The position numbers and the translations under genes are program-made. Positions 22,093 through 32,999 of a DNA stretch of 64,000 nt are shown here, piece by piece. Numbering within the stretch: the first letter of the stretch is position 1; each line of letters starts with the position of its first letter. The DNA lies in assembly GCA_008828725.1 (NCBI GenBank), contig MEHQ01003952.1:213292-277291 (forward strand), given 5' to 3'. Below the pieces are notes generated by a model. The model did no database searches. It was not told the origin of the DNA and saw nothing but the letters and a program-made list of their open reading frames with translations. This stretch comes from Saccharina japonica. Taxonomy: Eukaryota > Sar > Phaeophyceae > Laminariales > Laminariaceae.

Positions 22093-22296
22093 GAATATGC
22101 CGGTTTGGGTATGCCCCGCAGGAAACCGTCTCTACCGCGCGCCACTCGACCCCGATCGGCCCCGCACCACCGCCCTGGACGCCCCACGCGTCGGCCCTCG
22201 GCGACCCTGGCGAGAGAACGGGCGACGGTGTCTAACTCGGCGAGCGGGGGGAGGGGGAAGGCGGCCTCCCGGGGACGGCTCGCTCCGTCCCCTTAA
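22093..22296 (+). CDS. Candidate 3'-terminal exon, Arg/Pro/Ser-rich tail, product not recognised
   Basis: A TTTCGGATCTTCAG acceptor precedes 67 codons and a TAA at 22294-22296. The translation starts EYAGLGMPRRKPSLPRATRP and ends KAASRGRLAPSP. It is strongly basic and Pro-rich, as a disordered C-terminus would be. Its GC content is much higher than the flanks, a common mark of coding islands in this window. It lies just after repeat R4 (to 22025), and no upstream partner exon is visible, so the parent gene is unknown. A second frame over the same bases is also open, which lowers confidence. Confidence 0.3.
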   Translation, partial: EYAGLGMPRRKPSLPRATRPRSAPHHRPGRPTRRPSATLARERATVSNSASGGRGKAASRGRLAPSP

Positions 22297-22302
22297 GCGG
22301 AA

Positions 22303-22612
22303 CATAGCCTGACGGACGTCAGCCCTTGAGTCGTGCATACTACCTCGTTCACTACCGTGTTAACCAATGACCTCGAGGACGTGAAGTGTCCCGGGGGGGG
22401 GGGATGCGCACACTGTAGCCATGCCGTCACGATCCTTCTCCTCCTTCTCCCCAACCAGCAAAGGGTGTCTGGGCCACATGGCAACCGACCATACGCCTGA
22501 CGGACGTCAGCCCTTCGAGTCGTGCATACTACCTCGTTCACTACCGTGGTAACCAATGACACCGAGGACGTGAAATGTCCCGGGGGGGGGGGGATTCGCA
22601 CACTGGCTCTCC
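22303..22612 (+). repeat. Tandem duplication, unit about 190 bp
   Basis: GCCTGACGGACGTCAGCCCT, CGAGTCGTGCATACTACCTC, GTTCACTACCGTG, TAACCAATGAC, GAGGACGTGAA and TGTCCCGGGGGGG, then CGCACACTG, occur at 22308-22423 and again at 22495-22605. Confidence 0.9.
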
Positions 22613-22868
22613 TTGCGCACCTCACAAACACGTATAAGCCTATGTCGCTCACCTGCCGACGCTATGTATCGAGGCCTCTTCGACTACGCGCCTTCCGCCC
22701 TACCATTATCGCGACACGCTTTACATGTATGTGCAGGTAATACGTGGATAGTCCCAGCGCTGCGAATGGCACACAGCAAGTGAATTTCACCCGACCACGG
22801 CAAAGGTACTGCATGACGGATGGGTGAGCACGTGTCATGGACGTGAGGGTACACTTACAGCACGCATA

Positions 22869-23790
22869 TCAGCCCGCATAATTGATGCGGTCTTGGTGTT
22901 TGTTTTTCAAAGCGAAGTCGGTACCCAGGGATCCGGACACGCGGTAGTCCTCGACCGTTCCACGGAATACCTCGTACCCTTTCATGACCTCGTTGCCGTT
23001 CATGTCCATGACAGGATGGGCCGTCTCACCCAGATTGCCGAACATCGACTCACTTTCGAGGGACAGGCCACGTCCATCTGCCATAAATCCAAGTCGGGGA
23101 GGACACGCCCTTCCCCAGTCGAGCTCGCCATTGCCTTGGTAGCTTGTGCCGACGTTGAGCCGCACGGTGACATACGAAGTCTCGCGTGGTTGGACTGAAC
23201 GTCGGCGAGGTCGCGTTGCTCTATGTACTGTGTGCACCAGTCGGCCGCCGCCCTGTGGTCGAAACCTAGGATCCAGCTCTCGAAGTTGTCCTCGATGCCT
23301 AGCTGGCGCTGGGCCTGCATCATCTCATCGTACATACGTGTTCAAAGCTTAGCTCCCCCAAACCGCCGGCACTCCACGGGTAGGTTGGAGGTCGACAGAC
23401 TAATGCCATCTGCCACGTATTCGTTCCTGGAGAAGCGAAGAAGGTCGTCTGCTCCTTCCCCGTGACGATAGCATGCAGACCGCCGTCGGCGGGGCAGGGG
23501 GAGAGCCCACGGAGGCAGCCGTCAGTGTCGACAGTGTACGGGTTGCTCACCTCAATAACAAAAGAGTGGCCCTCGGACGCGATGCTGAAGCCAGTGATCA
23601 GCTGGCGGTCAGGAAAGCTCTCGGGCAGAGGAGCGTTGAGTCGCACGTTGCCCTGGAGATTGGTTTCATCGTCGGCGACCAGGCTGTACCAGCCACCGTC
23701 TACACCCGACCAATCGATCGTCTGGCCGCGAAGGCCTTGCATGTGTGGGTCGCCGCACAAGGTGGCCCTATCCGGGCACGCTGCTATACG
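22869..23790 (-). pseudogene. Decayed gene of a GDPHM-type (vWF-D-like) extracellular protein family
   Basis: The minus-strand similarity runs in the order CGDPHMQGLRGQTIDWSGVD, DGGWYSLV, PESFPDRQLITGFSIASEGH, NPYTVDTDGCLRGLSPCPAD, DDLLRFSRNEYVADG, NLPVECRRFGG, MYDEMMQ, DHRAAADWCTQYIEQRDLA, VTVRLNVG, GRVLPDLDLWQMDV, LGETAHPVMD, FRGTVEDYRVSGSLGTDFAL. I know this order as a family abundant in brown algae; GDPH is also a vWF type D motif. Keeping it requires four frame changes (near 23440, 23185, 23125 and 23075) and reading through TGA at 23344-23342. Breaks this frequent mean a dead copy. A possible AG acceptor lies at about 23781-23785, and no first exon was found. Four separate sequencing errors are the less likely explanation. 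Confidence 0.75.
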
Positions 23791-23867
23791 AGTTGGCAAT
23801 CAGGCGTGAGGGGGGGTGGTACGAACGGTGTCAAACATATGGCTTGATATACAGGACGTATGATAAT

Positions 23868-23952
23868 GCACGTGTTACCGATACCGATACGTATCGCCGA
23901 TATCAATAGGTATTGCCGATACCGATACTGTAGGTAATGCCGATAGCCCAGG
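23868..23952. repeat. Degenerate minisatellite, TACCGATACCGATA type
   Basis: Short units of TACCGATA, TATCGCCGATA and TTGCCGATA follow each other irregularly, directly upstream of the pseudogene. Confidence 0.75.
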
Positions 23953-24591
23953 AACATTATTGTCTCCAATAAACACCCTCATCATTGCCCCCGGGGGGCA
24001 GGAGACGAACAGGGGTAAAGCGAACGGAAATACTATATCATCTGTGCTCTTGTGGCTAGGGCTGGTGATGCCATATTACACCAAGGCACTCCATTGACCG
24101 TGCTTCTGTAGCATCATTAGGTGATGCATGAGTAGCCAATGTCCGCCAAACATCGGTATGTTTGCTGACACGGACTACGTTTGCCTTAGTTCAGGGGGGA
24201 AGCCGCCGGAACATGGCACGTGCCGTTTGCGACAACAAGACACCCGAGACGCAAAACGACACAGTCAAATGCAGTGCATATTTCTTAGGTGGGATTGGTG
24301 CTACGATGGGGGGGGGGTAAACACATTTTCACTACCGGGTTTTCGCCACTCATATGAGTGGTTCCGAATCTAACTGAAAATTAAACAGGGTTTGTTGGCA
24401 TTGCGCAACAAAACCTACAATGGCGGTGCATATAGAGCAACAATTAAATAAATTAAAATCATGAGTACAACTCAGTAAAGCAGCCACCCGGCCGAGTGCC
24501 TCTGTGCAGGTGAAAATCAAGCACCTATACATGCCCCCCCTACCGTAGCACGAGTCGTGCAGCATAATCTTTATACAGGGTCTACGTTCGT

Positions 24592-24876
24592 GTGCCGGGA
24601 ACGAAATCAGGTAACCTACGCCGTAAGGACAGGAATCGAAAACGGCCTGGAATCGGCTTGTGTGTCTCGTCACAACTAAAATCAATGTATATCACGGAGT
24701 GTCGAATATACTGTCACTTCTGTTTAACGCTAGACGACTCTCGTACTATACGTCGCACCGATTCCAGAGAGGAGCGATGTACTTTCACCGTGAAGCCTGA
24801 GGCCGTCAAACGCTGGTTCTTCGACTTTAGGCAGACCAAATGTTGGGTCGAGGGTTATGTTGTTCCTAACATTTAG
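24592..24876 (+). CDS. Unsupported short reading frame, function unknown
   Basis: A 94-codon frame whose last third reads FTVKPEAVKRWFFDFRQTKC and WVEGYVVPNI before TAG. That part looks more protein-like than most frames here, but no family is recognised, no splice context stands out and nothing else in 24.0-25.5 kb supports a gene. It could be a relic of a coding fragment. Confidence 0.15.
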   Translation: MPGTKSGNLRRKDRNRKRPGIGLCVSSQLKSMYITECRIYCHFCLTLDDSRTIRRTDSREERCTFTVKPEAVKRWFFDFRQTKCWVEGYVVPNI

Positions 24877-25569
24877 CCAAACGCAGCTATTATCTACTGT
24901 ATATCAACGATTCGAGGATTATGTCCCAGAGTTTAGACTTGACAAGCTCAGCAGCAGCTGACACGCTTATCGAGTGCTAAATCCACCCTGTCAACAAAGA
25001 ATCGGCGTTGTTTTTCTCATAACGAAGTCGGTTCTCTTATACCGAAGTCGGGTATTGCGGGCGCAGAGCAATCGGGATGGGTAGAGTATGCAGGGGTAGA
25101 AAGAACAGGTGGCACGGCACCCGATCGTTTTGGTCGTTGTTTGAAACAGATTTCCCCCGAGATGCCGGAGATTGGAGAAATGCAACTTTTTTACTACGTT
25201 AGTGCACATCATTTCTGGACGAGATGTGTCTGCGTTACCTACTAAGCGCGACATAATGGTTCAGAACCATGGCTAGGGCATACGTGCTATCATAGTTTGC
25301 CACCATATACAGGGTAGTTGGCGTGTCAGGACAACACGGGCTTGGCGCAGTATCTATTTCCCCTGCGTAACCTCCCGCGCGTGCCTTGAGCGCTTCGTCT
25401 ACGCCATACTCATACTCCACACAATGTGCGTGTGTGGTTAAGATTATATGAAGAAGCTGCAGAGTAGTACACAAAAGGCTGGCTCGTTGACCGGAGAGAG
25501 CGCAAGTATCAAAACAACGAACGTTCGGGGTACACTCTGCAAAGCAGCTCAATCCTTTGTTGACACCAA

Positions 25570-26078
25570 GGACTTGGGGCGGTACGTTCGTCGTGCATGG
25601 CCGAAGTCGTATGACCGTAGACCCTCGCGTCCCTACAAGGCCGAGACGGAGCACGTATGATTTTCACCAACCAAGCAGACATTGCTTGCATCAAGCGCGA
25701 AGCGATACGGAAGGTGTTGCGTGAGTCGCATGAAGCGCGAGCTGCTTCCCACTGAGAACCGCTTGTCGGGCGGGCTTGCATTTAGACGACAGCCTCCAAT
25801 GAATCGCTTTGATTTATGTTGCGGCCACTCTGAGAGGCAACAATGGGTGCTACTTAAGTATGTATCTGCCAGTTAGTTTTCTTACCGTATACACGCTACG
25901 TCATACGACCATTCCCCTCGTGTGGAGTTGAAGTTCTCAACCCTGCACGAATAATGTAACAAGACCGCCAGCCATGGGGACCGCCTAATATTTAAAATAA
26001 AAGGTGCCCTAGTAGTCTGGCTTACCCTGAGAGGCGTGTTCTACGGTGTCGCCACCAACTGACGCCAACCCAACCAAT
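25570..26078 (-). repeat. Dispersed repeat family R1, inverted long copy
   Basis: Inverted relative to 3440-3958 and 51740-52205. In order: TCGTGCATGGCCG / GACCCTCGCGTCCCTACAA, ACGGAGCACGT, TTTTCACCAACCAAGCAGAC, GCGTGAGTCGCATGAA, then the GTCATACGACCATTCCCCT block, and finally the tRNA-like segment ending GACGCCAACCCAACC at 26075. The tRNA-like segment is at the same end as in the other two long copies. Confidence 0.8.
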
Positions 26079-26889
26079 ACATATAAATATTATGCATGCA
26101 TATTGGGGCGGGGGCGGGAGAACCCACCATGAAGGAATGCCGCATCAACGGCAGCCAGGCCGGAAACGCAAGTAAATTAACTCGCTGAAACACAGCGCGG
26201 GCCGCTTTTCAAGGTGCGACGCCCAGAGACGAAAAATACGAGGTACTGCTTACTGTTTCACAATTTCTGTGTTTTGCTGTGTTGCTATATTCCCTGCCAA
26301 GCCGAGGTTATCCCACAGCATTCTGCCACTCGCGGTAGGCTGCGTTACCCCATTTCTGTTTGTTTTTGTGTCAGTGACCATATTGTTTTAGCCGTTTGTC
26401 TTTGTCCTCATAGTGTATTTGCCTTCTTGTCTCGTCCTTCGCCCAACAGCTGGGACACAGGACTGCTCGCATTGATTGAGCTATTTCACTACCCTCCTTT
26501 GTTATGTATGTGCCGTCTTGCGCCTGATCGATGATATTGGAGTATGATCAATTGTACACATAGAACACCAAACTTGTCCCTCTCAGACTCGGCCTGCACC
26601 CTGAGTGCATGTTCGTTGCTGTCATCATTTGGGCTATTTCCTTTATTTCCCTTCCTTATCGATAATTGTTTTCTAGGTTCGTACGGCCCTTTCTGGTTTG
26701 TTCGTCGACTTGTTTTGGGTGTGTGTAGCATTGATGATGGTCTTGTGTGTTATTTGGTTGCATGCGATACGGGGAGCACACCACCATGCGTTGCGGTAAA
26801 ATGGCCCTGCGGTGTAAGTGTTACTCGTAGTTGTGAAAGTTGCGTGCGCGCCACAAGGTCTGTTGCAAACGTTTAGAAATAGTTGCAAA

Positions 26890-28160
26890 TATTCGATGCC
26901 TCTTTGCGACCTCAAGGGGTAACAGTGATACTATCCGGATGCACAATTGCTAGCGAAATGCTACCCCTGTAGGTATCGTCGCCCCGCCTGGATCGAGGAG
27001 CGATATTCAAATATTGCTTCTGACCGTTCACCCATCAGTGTTGCGATTTCTGCCACTGAAGTCCACTATCTACACGTATTCTCGCTCGAGACATTTTGAA
27101 CGTTTTCGCTGTGATTATCCTTTCAGCTCGTGGCGAGAAATCCATTCGCTACGCCATAGCCATGTACTCGTAAACATTAACGTCTCATTAAGCTCTGCAG
27201 TTGTTTTTCGTGTAAAGCCTGAAAATATCCTGCGCTCCATCGCTGCCGCGAGGGGTAACGGCGAGAATACCCAGGTACATTTTGCCACCGACACCGCACC
27301 GCTGTAAAAATCGTCGCCGTGCCTCAACGTGTAAACGCACCTAGCAAACGTTGTTGGTCGCGGTTCACCCAGCAGTGATACGATGTATGTATCCACGTCC
27401 AAGACATCTCGAACGTTTGGCTGTGAGGATTCCCTCCTAACAAGTGGTGACACACTCATCCACTACGTCATAACCAATAACGTGCTGAACATATATATAT
27501 ATGTAGAAACATAAACGACATTGTACTGTAGTAGCTGCTGTGTGAGCGATATAATAATAAAGGTAGGTTGTTCGTGGTATGGGGGGGGTACAATTAATTA
27601 ATTTAGCGAAAGAGGGAAAAGAATATGCGTAAATGTTATTTTTAAACCACGCCCTGCTGAACGTTTTTATTACATATGAATCGTAAAATACTATGCCCCA
27701 TCGCTACCGCGAGGGGTAACAGCGAGAACATTACTTCACTACGCAATAACTATACAACCGTAAGTGTTTATTTTATAACCACGCCCTGCTGGACGTTTTG
27801 TGTACATGTAAACCTGAAAACATTTTGCGCCCCATCGCTACAGCGAGGGGTAACAGCGATAATACGCAGGTGCACTTTTGCCAGCAGCATCGTACCGCTA
27901 TGACAATCGTCGTCTTTGCCAGCGGCATCGTAACGCTGTAAGTACCGTTCCTTGCCGCAAAGTGATAGCGAAATATCCATAGAATGCTGCTCACGGTTCA
28001 CGTAGCTGTGGGTCGATTTCTTGCACTGCGGTCGTGTCTCTACAAGTATCCACGTCCGAGACATCTCGAACGTTTGGCGGTGAAGATTCCCTCTCGACGC
28101 GTGGAGAGACACTCCTTCACTACGCCATGATGATATACTCGTAAATAGGCATGATACATC
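26890..28160 (+). repeat. Degenerate modular array R5, left block
   Basis: At least four diverged units of about 280-350 bases share modules in fixed order: CGAGGGGTAACAGCGA (near 26915, 27250, 27711, 27846), a GCATCGTACCGCTGT block, GTTCACCCAGCAGTG, CGAGACATCTCGAACGTTT, and a GAGACACTCATTCACTACGC / ATACTCGTAAA end. One unit near 27.7 kb is shortened. Reading frames are short and not conserved. A second block lies at 31075-32235; between them lie an R4 copy, a SINE and unique sequence. Confidence 0.75.
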
Positions 28161-28182
28161 CATGCTCTGCTTGACCTTTTTA

Positions 28183-28675
28183 GTTCAAATATGTATAGGT
28201 ACCAAAAGAACATTTTCCCGGAATAATTTCACTTTTCACCTCCGGCCGCGGGTCGTTTCTCGCGCTATCGGCTGCGGGGCACCCAGGGGGGGCCCGTGTA
28301 CGCCACGGTGTAAGTGCGGGTCCCGGCCAATGCCCGTGGGGCGTGCTCTGGGCCTTCAAAGTTGCAAATTCTGGCAAATAACTCAGGGGATGCGTTCCGA
28401 CTTGACACCGCCTCGCAAGTACTATGGAAAACCTGCCGTACGACTGTTTTTGTAATCAACTTTGATGGTTCGTTTTTGACACGCCGTATGAACGGATCAC
28501 ACACAGCAGTACGCACCACGCACGAGACAGCAAGGATCCCACCGATATTGAACGAGGCATACATCAAGCGTCGTGCAGCAGTAGTTGATACCATGTTGCA
28601 TGCGTCTGCTCTGTCTGGGCTGCGTACAGCAATACTAGCAGTTAGTTGTAGGAGACGCTTGAAAAATCACATGCG
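28183..28675 (+). repeat. Dispersed repeat family R4, copy 2
   Basis: Matches 21548-22025 with about 10-15 per cent visible differences and several small indels. It starts TATGTATAGGTACCAAAAGA and ends near GACGCTTGAAAAATCACATG. It lies between the left R5 block and the SINE. Confidence 0.8.
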
Positions 28676-28833
28676 CAATTTATAAATTTGGTTCCAAGAT
28701 TTTGGTATCTACGTAAAGTACATACACAGATCTACGAGTACCATCTACAGCAGTACGAGTAGGCATATTATATTTACCTCTCTACATACGTGAACGATAG
28801 GCCGATCTACATACGTACGAATACGAGTATTTT

Positions 28834-29181
28834 GGTCGGTCGCCCCGGTAGAGTAGTGGTCAGCTTCAGAGACTATTATCATTGGTACCCAGGATCGAAT
28901 CCCACCGTGGTGAGAGATTTTGTCTTTATTTGAAAAAATAAAAAGGAACCAATTGCTGAGAGCGCCTTCGTGGCGTGGGTAGGCGGAATCCGACGCAAGT
29001 CGACGAGGGAAGAAAGTGCTGAAATCTTCTCGCGATAAAAAATGCAAGGCAAGAACCGTAGTGGGGGAGGAGGGAGAAGAGCCTACTTTGTGACCCCGGA
29101 TCTGAGTTATGACTAGGAAGGAGAGATAAAGGAAGGGCGAAGATAATAAATGGGATGGAGAAAAAAAAAAAAAAAAAAAAA
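28834..29181 (+). mobile_element. tRNA-derived SINE, apparently full length
   Basis: The head carries an A-box-like GGTAGAGTAGTGG at 28847-28859 and a perfect B box, GGATCGAATCC, at 28892-28902, the layout of an internal RNA polymerase III promoter. A body of about 255 bases follows, and it ends in 21 consecutive A (29161-29181). A second copy without the head lies at 49855-50130 and shares GCTGAAATCTTCTCGCGATA-like, GGCAAGAACCGTAG, TGCCTACTTTGTGACCCCG and GGAAGGGCGAAGAT blocks and the end GGGATG(G)A. Clear target-site duplications were not found. Any reverse transcriptase would come from a partner LINE elsewhere. Confidence 0.75.
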
Positions 29182-30089
29182 GTAGTAGTGAGAATCTGCA
29201 TAACAGGTAGTAGCCGCTGTTCAGATTGTTGCCTTTGTGATGGCTGTGGTGTCCTGTTTGCGTGCGTAGGGCCCGTAGCATACAGCTAGCAGGGGGAATC
29301 CAGCAGGTCTAATTGTGACAACTACGAACTGTACTGCTGTGTTCAGTATTTATTTGTGTATGCGTGTGTTCATGATTGATGTATGCGATTCCGGCAAAAC
29401 TTCCCCCTCTGATTTGACGTACCCACGCAGTACAGCAGCGATTGAAAACAACAAAACAGCCAATACCCGTCACGGGTATGGATAACACTTCATACTCGTC
29501 GAGAATTTGGGCCCCGGGCGCCAGGGTACCCAGATCTTCGACAGTTACCCATGGATGAGTACTCGGCTGCTACACGCGTACCAGGGTACCCGCCCAAAAG
29601 GTAGTAGATACTCTTATCCTATTATAGAGGACCGGGGCGGGACTCGTCAGGCAACAGCTCTGTCATAACTATCTTGTGCATATGCTCATCTGTACAGCGT
29701 AGAACCGCCGTGATACGTCGTTGTGTACTATTTATCGTGTGCAGACTCTGCTCTCCAGCACAACCACTAGATATAACTGTGTGTGCTCTGTGTACTCAAT
29801 CGTTGTGTATTGTTTATTGTATGTGCTCTGTGCTATGCTGCCGGTACTGTTCTGTATACAGCAGTCACTTCTTCTGTTGTACCGGTAATGTGTACTCTTC
29901 GTAGGTCCGCTCTGTGTGTATGGTCTTCGTACTGAACTCTTTATACTCTATGTACTCTGCGTGATATGTGTTGGTGTAGTGTGGCCCGGTTGGTGAGATT
30001 TCAATCTCACAGGTTGTCTGCCCGGCCTCGCCCGGATTATCAGGGTGTTTTGCTTCGTTTTGTTTGCGCTGTGCCGCCTCCTCCTCTAG

Positions 30090-30163
30090 GTTTCGAGGCC
30101 GCCAAGTGCGTGCTCGCCAGCGCCCAGCGGATGCTTTGGGGAGTCGCTTGCTGTTCACAGTCG
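30090..30163 (+). CDS. Candidate internal exon, product not recognised
   Basis: A pyrimidine-rich acceptor (GTGCCGCCTCCTCCTCTAG) is followed, after two bases, by FEAAKCVLASAQRMLWGVA, a stretch that would form an amphipathic helix. A possible donor is TCG|GTGTAT at 30164; other ends are possible because the frame stays open to about 30330. The GC content is higher than in the flanks. No partner exon is identified, so the parent gene is unknown. Confidence 0.3.
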
Positions 30164-31074
30164 GTGTATCCAGCAGAGTCAGCTGTATGCCCCCATACCG
30201 GTCCTGGGATATACTATACCGTTGGGTTGCGTGGATTACACACGAAGTACCTTTATCAGGCGCATTTACTCCAAACCAGTACGAGCCACGACAAAAAAAA
30301 TGTTGCAGATCGTGATTTCACTTTTTGTTAATCACAAAACTTTTTGTACCGGTCGGTTTGCTTTACGGCACTCTTCCAAACTATTTGTGTTTGGGTATGT
30401 GATTCTACGCGTCAAACCGCACGACAAAAAAAAACGTTTGATATTTGATATTTTCAGGTGCGGGGGTGCAATCTGGGCAAAACAATAAAATAATTACATT
30501 GCATTCGCAATTTAATATTATTTCGTACGAGAATTACAGTTACTTCATGATTTTCGGAGTTCGGGAACACGAAATGGCGTGGCGATTCATGAGTTGTTCG
30601 CGGATCTACTCGAAATAACAAAGTACCATTCAACACAAATACTCGTAGTAGTGGATGCCTGCAGTGCATAAACTATGGGTCACGAGTTTAGGTTGGCACA
30701 ACCCAAAGTAAACTTCGGTTTTAAAACACAGCTCACCAGTGTGGGATCGACTTTAAACCCTACACGAAATACCTAGATCGACGTCGGAAAAAAAATAAGT
30801 CGTTGAGCCTGGACAAAGAACTACAGTTTCTATACACCGGTAGCCCACTGTACCTCAGATAGAGTATCATATCGTGACACATTTTTCGTTAGCAATGGCG
30901 GTCGCTACGCACTACTTTCCACTTTAAACGAGACAGCAGTCTGTTAACAGTATACCACATGTTTGCTAAAAAAAGATAACTATGAAGCATGTGCGATCGC
31001 TTTTCGACTTGCGACACCCCCGGGATTCCAAGTGACCAACATCCCGAAGGGGAACCTTGTAAATATGTAAATAT

Positions 31075-32240
31075 TATGCACCCCATCGCCACCGCGAGGG
31101 GTAACAGCGATAATAATCGGGTGCAATTGTGCCAGGGGCATCGCACCGTAGTAAGTAGCGCTGCTTGCCGCAACATGTGAACGAAATTGCAAATATTGGC
31201 GCTCACGGTTTACCCAGCAGTGGCTCGATTTCTCCGACTGCGGTCTCTGCAAGTATCCACATCCGAGACTGGCTGTGAAGGTCCCCTCTCGACGTGTGGT
31301 GAGAAACTCATTCACTACGCCATAACGATATACTGGTGAATGTTCATTTTACACCCACGCCCTGTTGGACATTTGTTTTAGATTTTAATTTGAAACTAGT
31401 ATGCGTTCCATCGCTGCCGTGAGGGGTGACAACGAAAATAATCAGGTGAACATGTTGTTTCAGCGGCATCGTACCGCTGCAACAACCGTAGCCCTGCCGC
31501 AACATCTGAGCGAAATTGCAAATATTGTTGCTCACGGTTCGCCCAGCAGTGGCTCCATTGCTTCCACTGCCGTCGACCATCTGCACGTATCGGCGCCCTA
31601 GTCGTTTTCTACGTTTTTAGCTGATACTATCACTCGCAGCGAATAACGAGGCACTCATCCATGATGCTAGAATAGTAAATGCTCGTAAACGTTCATTCTA
31701 TATCCAGATCCAAAGGTGTCTCGAACAGTTCAAGTGCAAAACGTAATTGTTTCTGCCCTCAAACGCGACCGCAGAGGAACAAACAAAATTGCCGGCGGCA
31801 CTACTCACAACGTCTTAAAAAGCAACTTGATCATTCAGAACAATCTGTACCCCATCACGACTACGCTAGGGGCAACATAAATAATATACCTGGTACGTTT
31901 TTACTATTTCAGCGGCATCGTAGCATGCCACCTATATATGTATCGTGCACGTACGTTCGGCTGTGAATATAATTTTTCATCAAGCAGTCCGCGTGGGGAA
32001 TCACTTATTCCGTATGCCGCATGATAGTTATCGTACACGTACGTTTTGGCTGTGAAGATTATTTCTCACCTAGCATTCGCGTAGGGAAGCACTCGTGCTT
32101 ATGTCACAGTACATATATACATATACATGTCCCGTACATGTGGTTGTGAAGAGTATTTCTCACCTTGCAGCCCGCGTGGGAAATCACTCGTTCATTATGC
32201 CCCATTGCATTTATCGCAATAGTACCGCTGTATTCTGTCG
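31075..32240 (+). repeat. Degenerate modular array R5, right block
   Basis: Units begin at about 31080 (CCCCATCGCCACCGCGAGGG), 31407 (TCCATCGCTGCCGTGAGGGG) and 31850 (CCCCATCACGACTACGCTAG). The order of modules is the same as at 26.9-28.2 kb: GTTTACCCAGCAGTGG, CACATCCGAGAC, TCATTCACTACGCCATAACG. Towards the right only the GGCTGTGAAGATTATTTCTC / GCGTGGGAAATCACTC end module recurs, about every 80-100 bases, so the array decays directionally. Confidence 0.75.
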
Positions 32241-32263
32241 TCGTCTTGCCGCAACGTCGGCAT

Positions 32264-32268
<5 letters not shown>

Positions 32269-32309
<41 letters not shown>
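32269..32309. repeat. AT dinucleotide microsatellite
   Basis: An uninterrupted TA/AT run of about 38 bases after CACACACA. Confidence 0.95.
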
Positions 32310-32311
<2 letters not shown>

Positions 32312-32493
32312 TGTACTTGCTCCGCTGCTATACGGGCCGAGATTTCACCTATGAACTCATCATATGTTCTGTATTCCATTTTTCATAAGGCTGTTCAGTT
32401 ACAAGACAATGAGAATATACATGTAACCTGTGCCCCATCGCAAACGCGTAATAGCTACCAGCAAGACTATCCAGTGACACTGCAGACAGCTGT

Positions 32494-32970
32494 TTAAATT
32501 GGGCGTATACGTACTGTGGTCTCAGCAGACAAAACAGTGTGGTCAATGTTTGAATCTTGACCATGATGTTGAACTTGTTGGACTCCCCACGCTATTTTAT
32601 GTTGGCTCATGCAACGCAACTCGCTCGAACCGTTTCCAAACGCACATGCGCTCGGCCCACCAGTGTCAGTGATCGTGGAGACTGAAAACAACTGGTATCT
32701 GCACGTATCATCATACCGGTCGATGTGATGCACGGTGTCAACGCTTCGGCGCTCGCTGCCTATGCCTCTTATGAAGCGCTCCACCTCCGATATTGATTTT
32801 TGCTTTCGCCAATTCCCCAATTCGCCGTCTAGCGCTGAACTCAAGAGATAAAGGAACACCTGGCTCAGCGAGCGGCCGCTGTCCAGCTGCAAGCAACAGC
32901 CCTGCCTGTTTGCAGTTTCACCCAGTCTACCGGCACCGTTCTGTGCGGTATCCACTTGGAATTTCCACAA
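32494..32970 (-). CDS. 158-codon reading frame, function unknown
   Basis: One of the few long frames here not built on low complexity. Stretches such as SGRSLSQVFLYLLSSALDGE, LGNWRKQKSISEVERFIRGI and GGPSACAFGNGSSELRCMSQ look protein-like. No family, signal peptide or clear splice sites are recognised, and the start codon is arbitrary. It could be an exon or relic of an otherwise unseen gene. Confidence 0.25.
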   Translation of the reverse strand: MWKFQVDTAQNGAGRLGETANRQGCCLQLDSGRSLSQVFLYLLSSALDGELGNWRKQKSISEVERFIRGIGSERRSVDTVHHIDRYDDTCRYQLFSVSTITDTGGPSACAFGNGSSELRCMSQHKIAWGVQQVQHHGQDSNIDHTVLSAETTVRIRPI

Positions 32971-32999
32971 GCGCGATCAACTAAACAATGCCAGTTGCT

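Noticed and set aside
22303..28160. CRISPR-like arrays (tandem 22.3-22.6 kb, modular 26.9-28.2 kb)
   Set aside because: Units are far too long and diverged, spacers are not unique sequences of constant size, and the context is eukaryotic.
28740..28830. Target-site duplication for the SINE in the TACGTACGAATACGAGTA region
   Set aside because: The bases after the A tail (GTAGTAGTGAGAATC) do not match the left flank well enough; the region is full of TACG/TAGT words that would give false matches.
28926..29281. Minus-strand frame with poly-Phe (178 codons)
   Set aside because: It is the reverse complement of the SINE poly(A) tail and body.
27230..31450. CCATCGCTACCGCGAGGGGTAACAGCGA as a tRNA or rRNA fragment
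   Set aside because: The motif recurs only as a module of array R5, lacks arms of a tRNA and does not match a recognised rRNA block.
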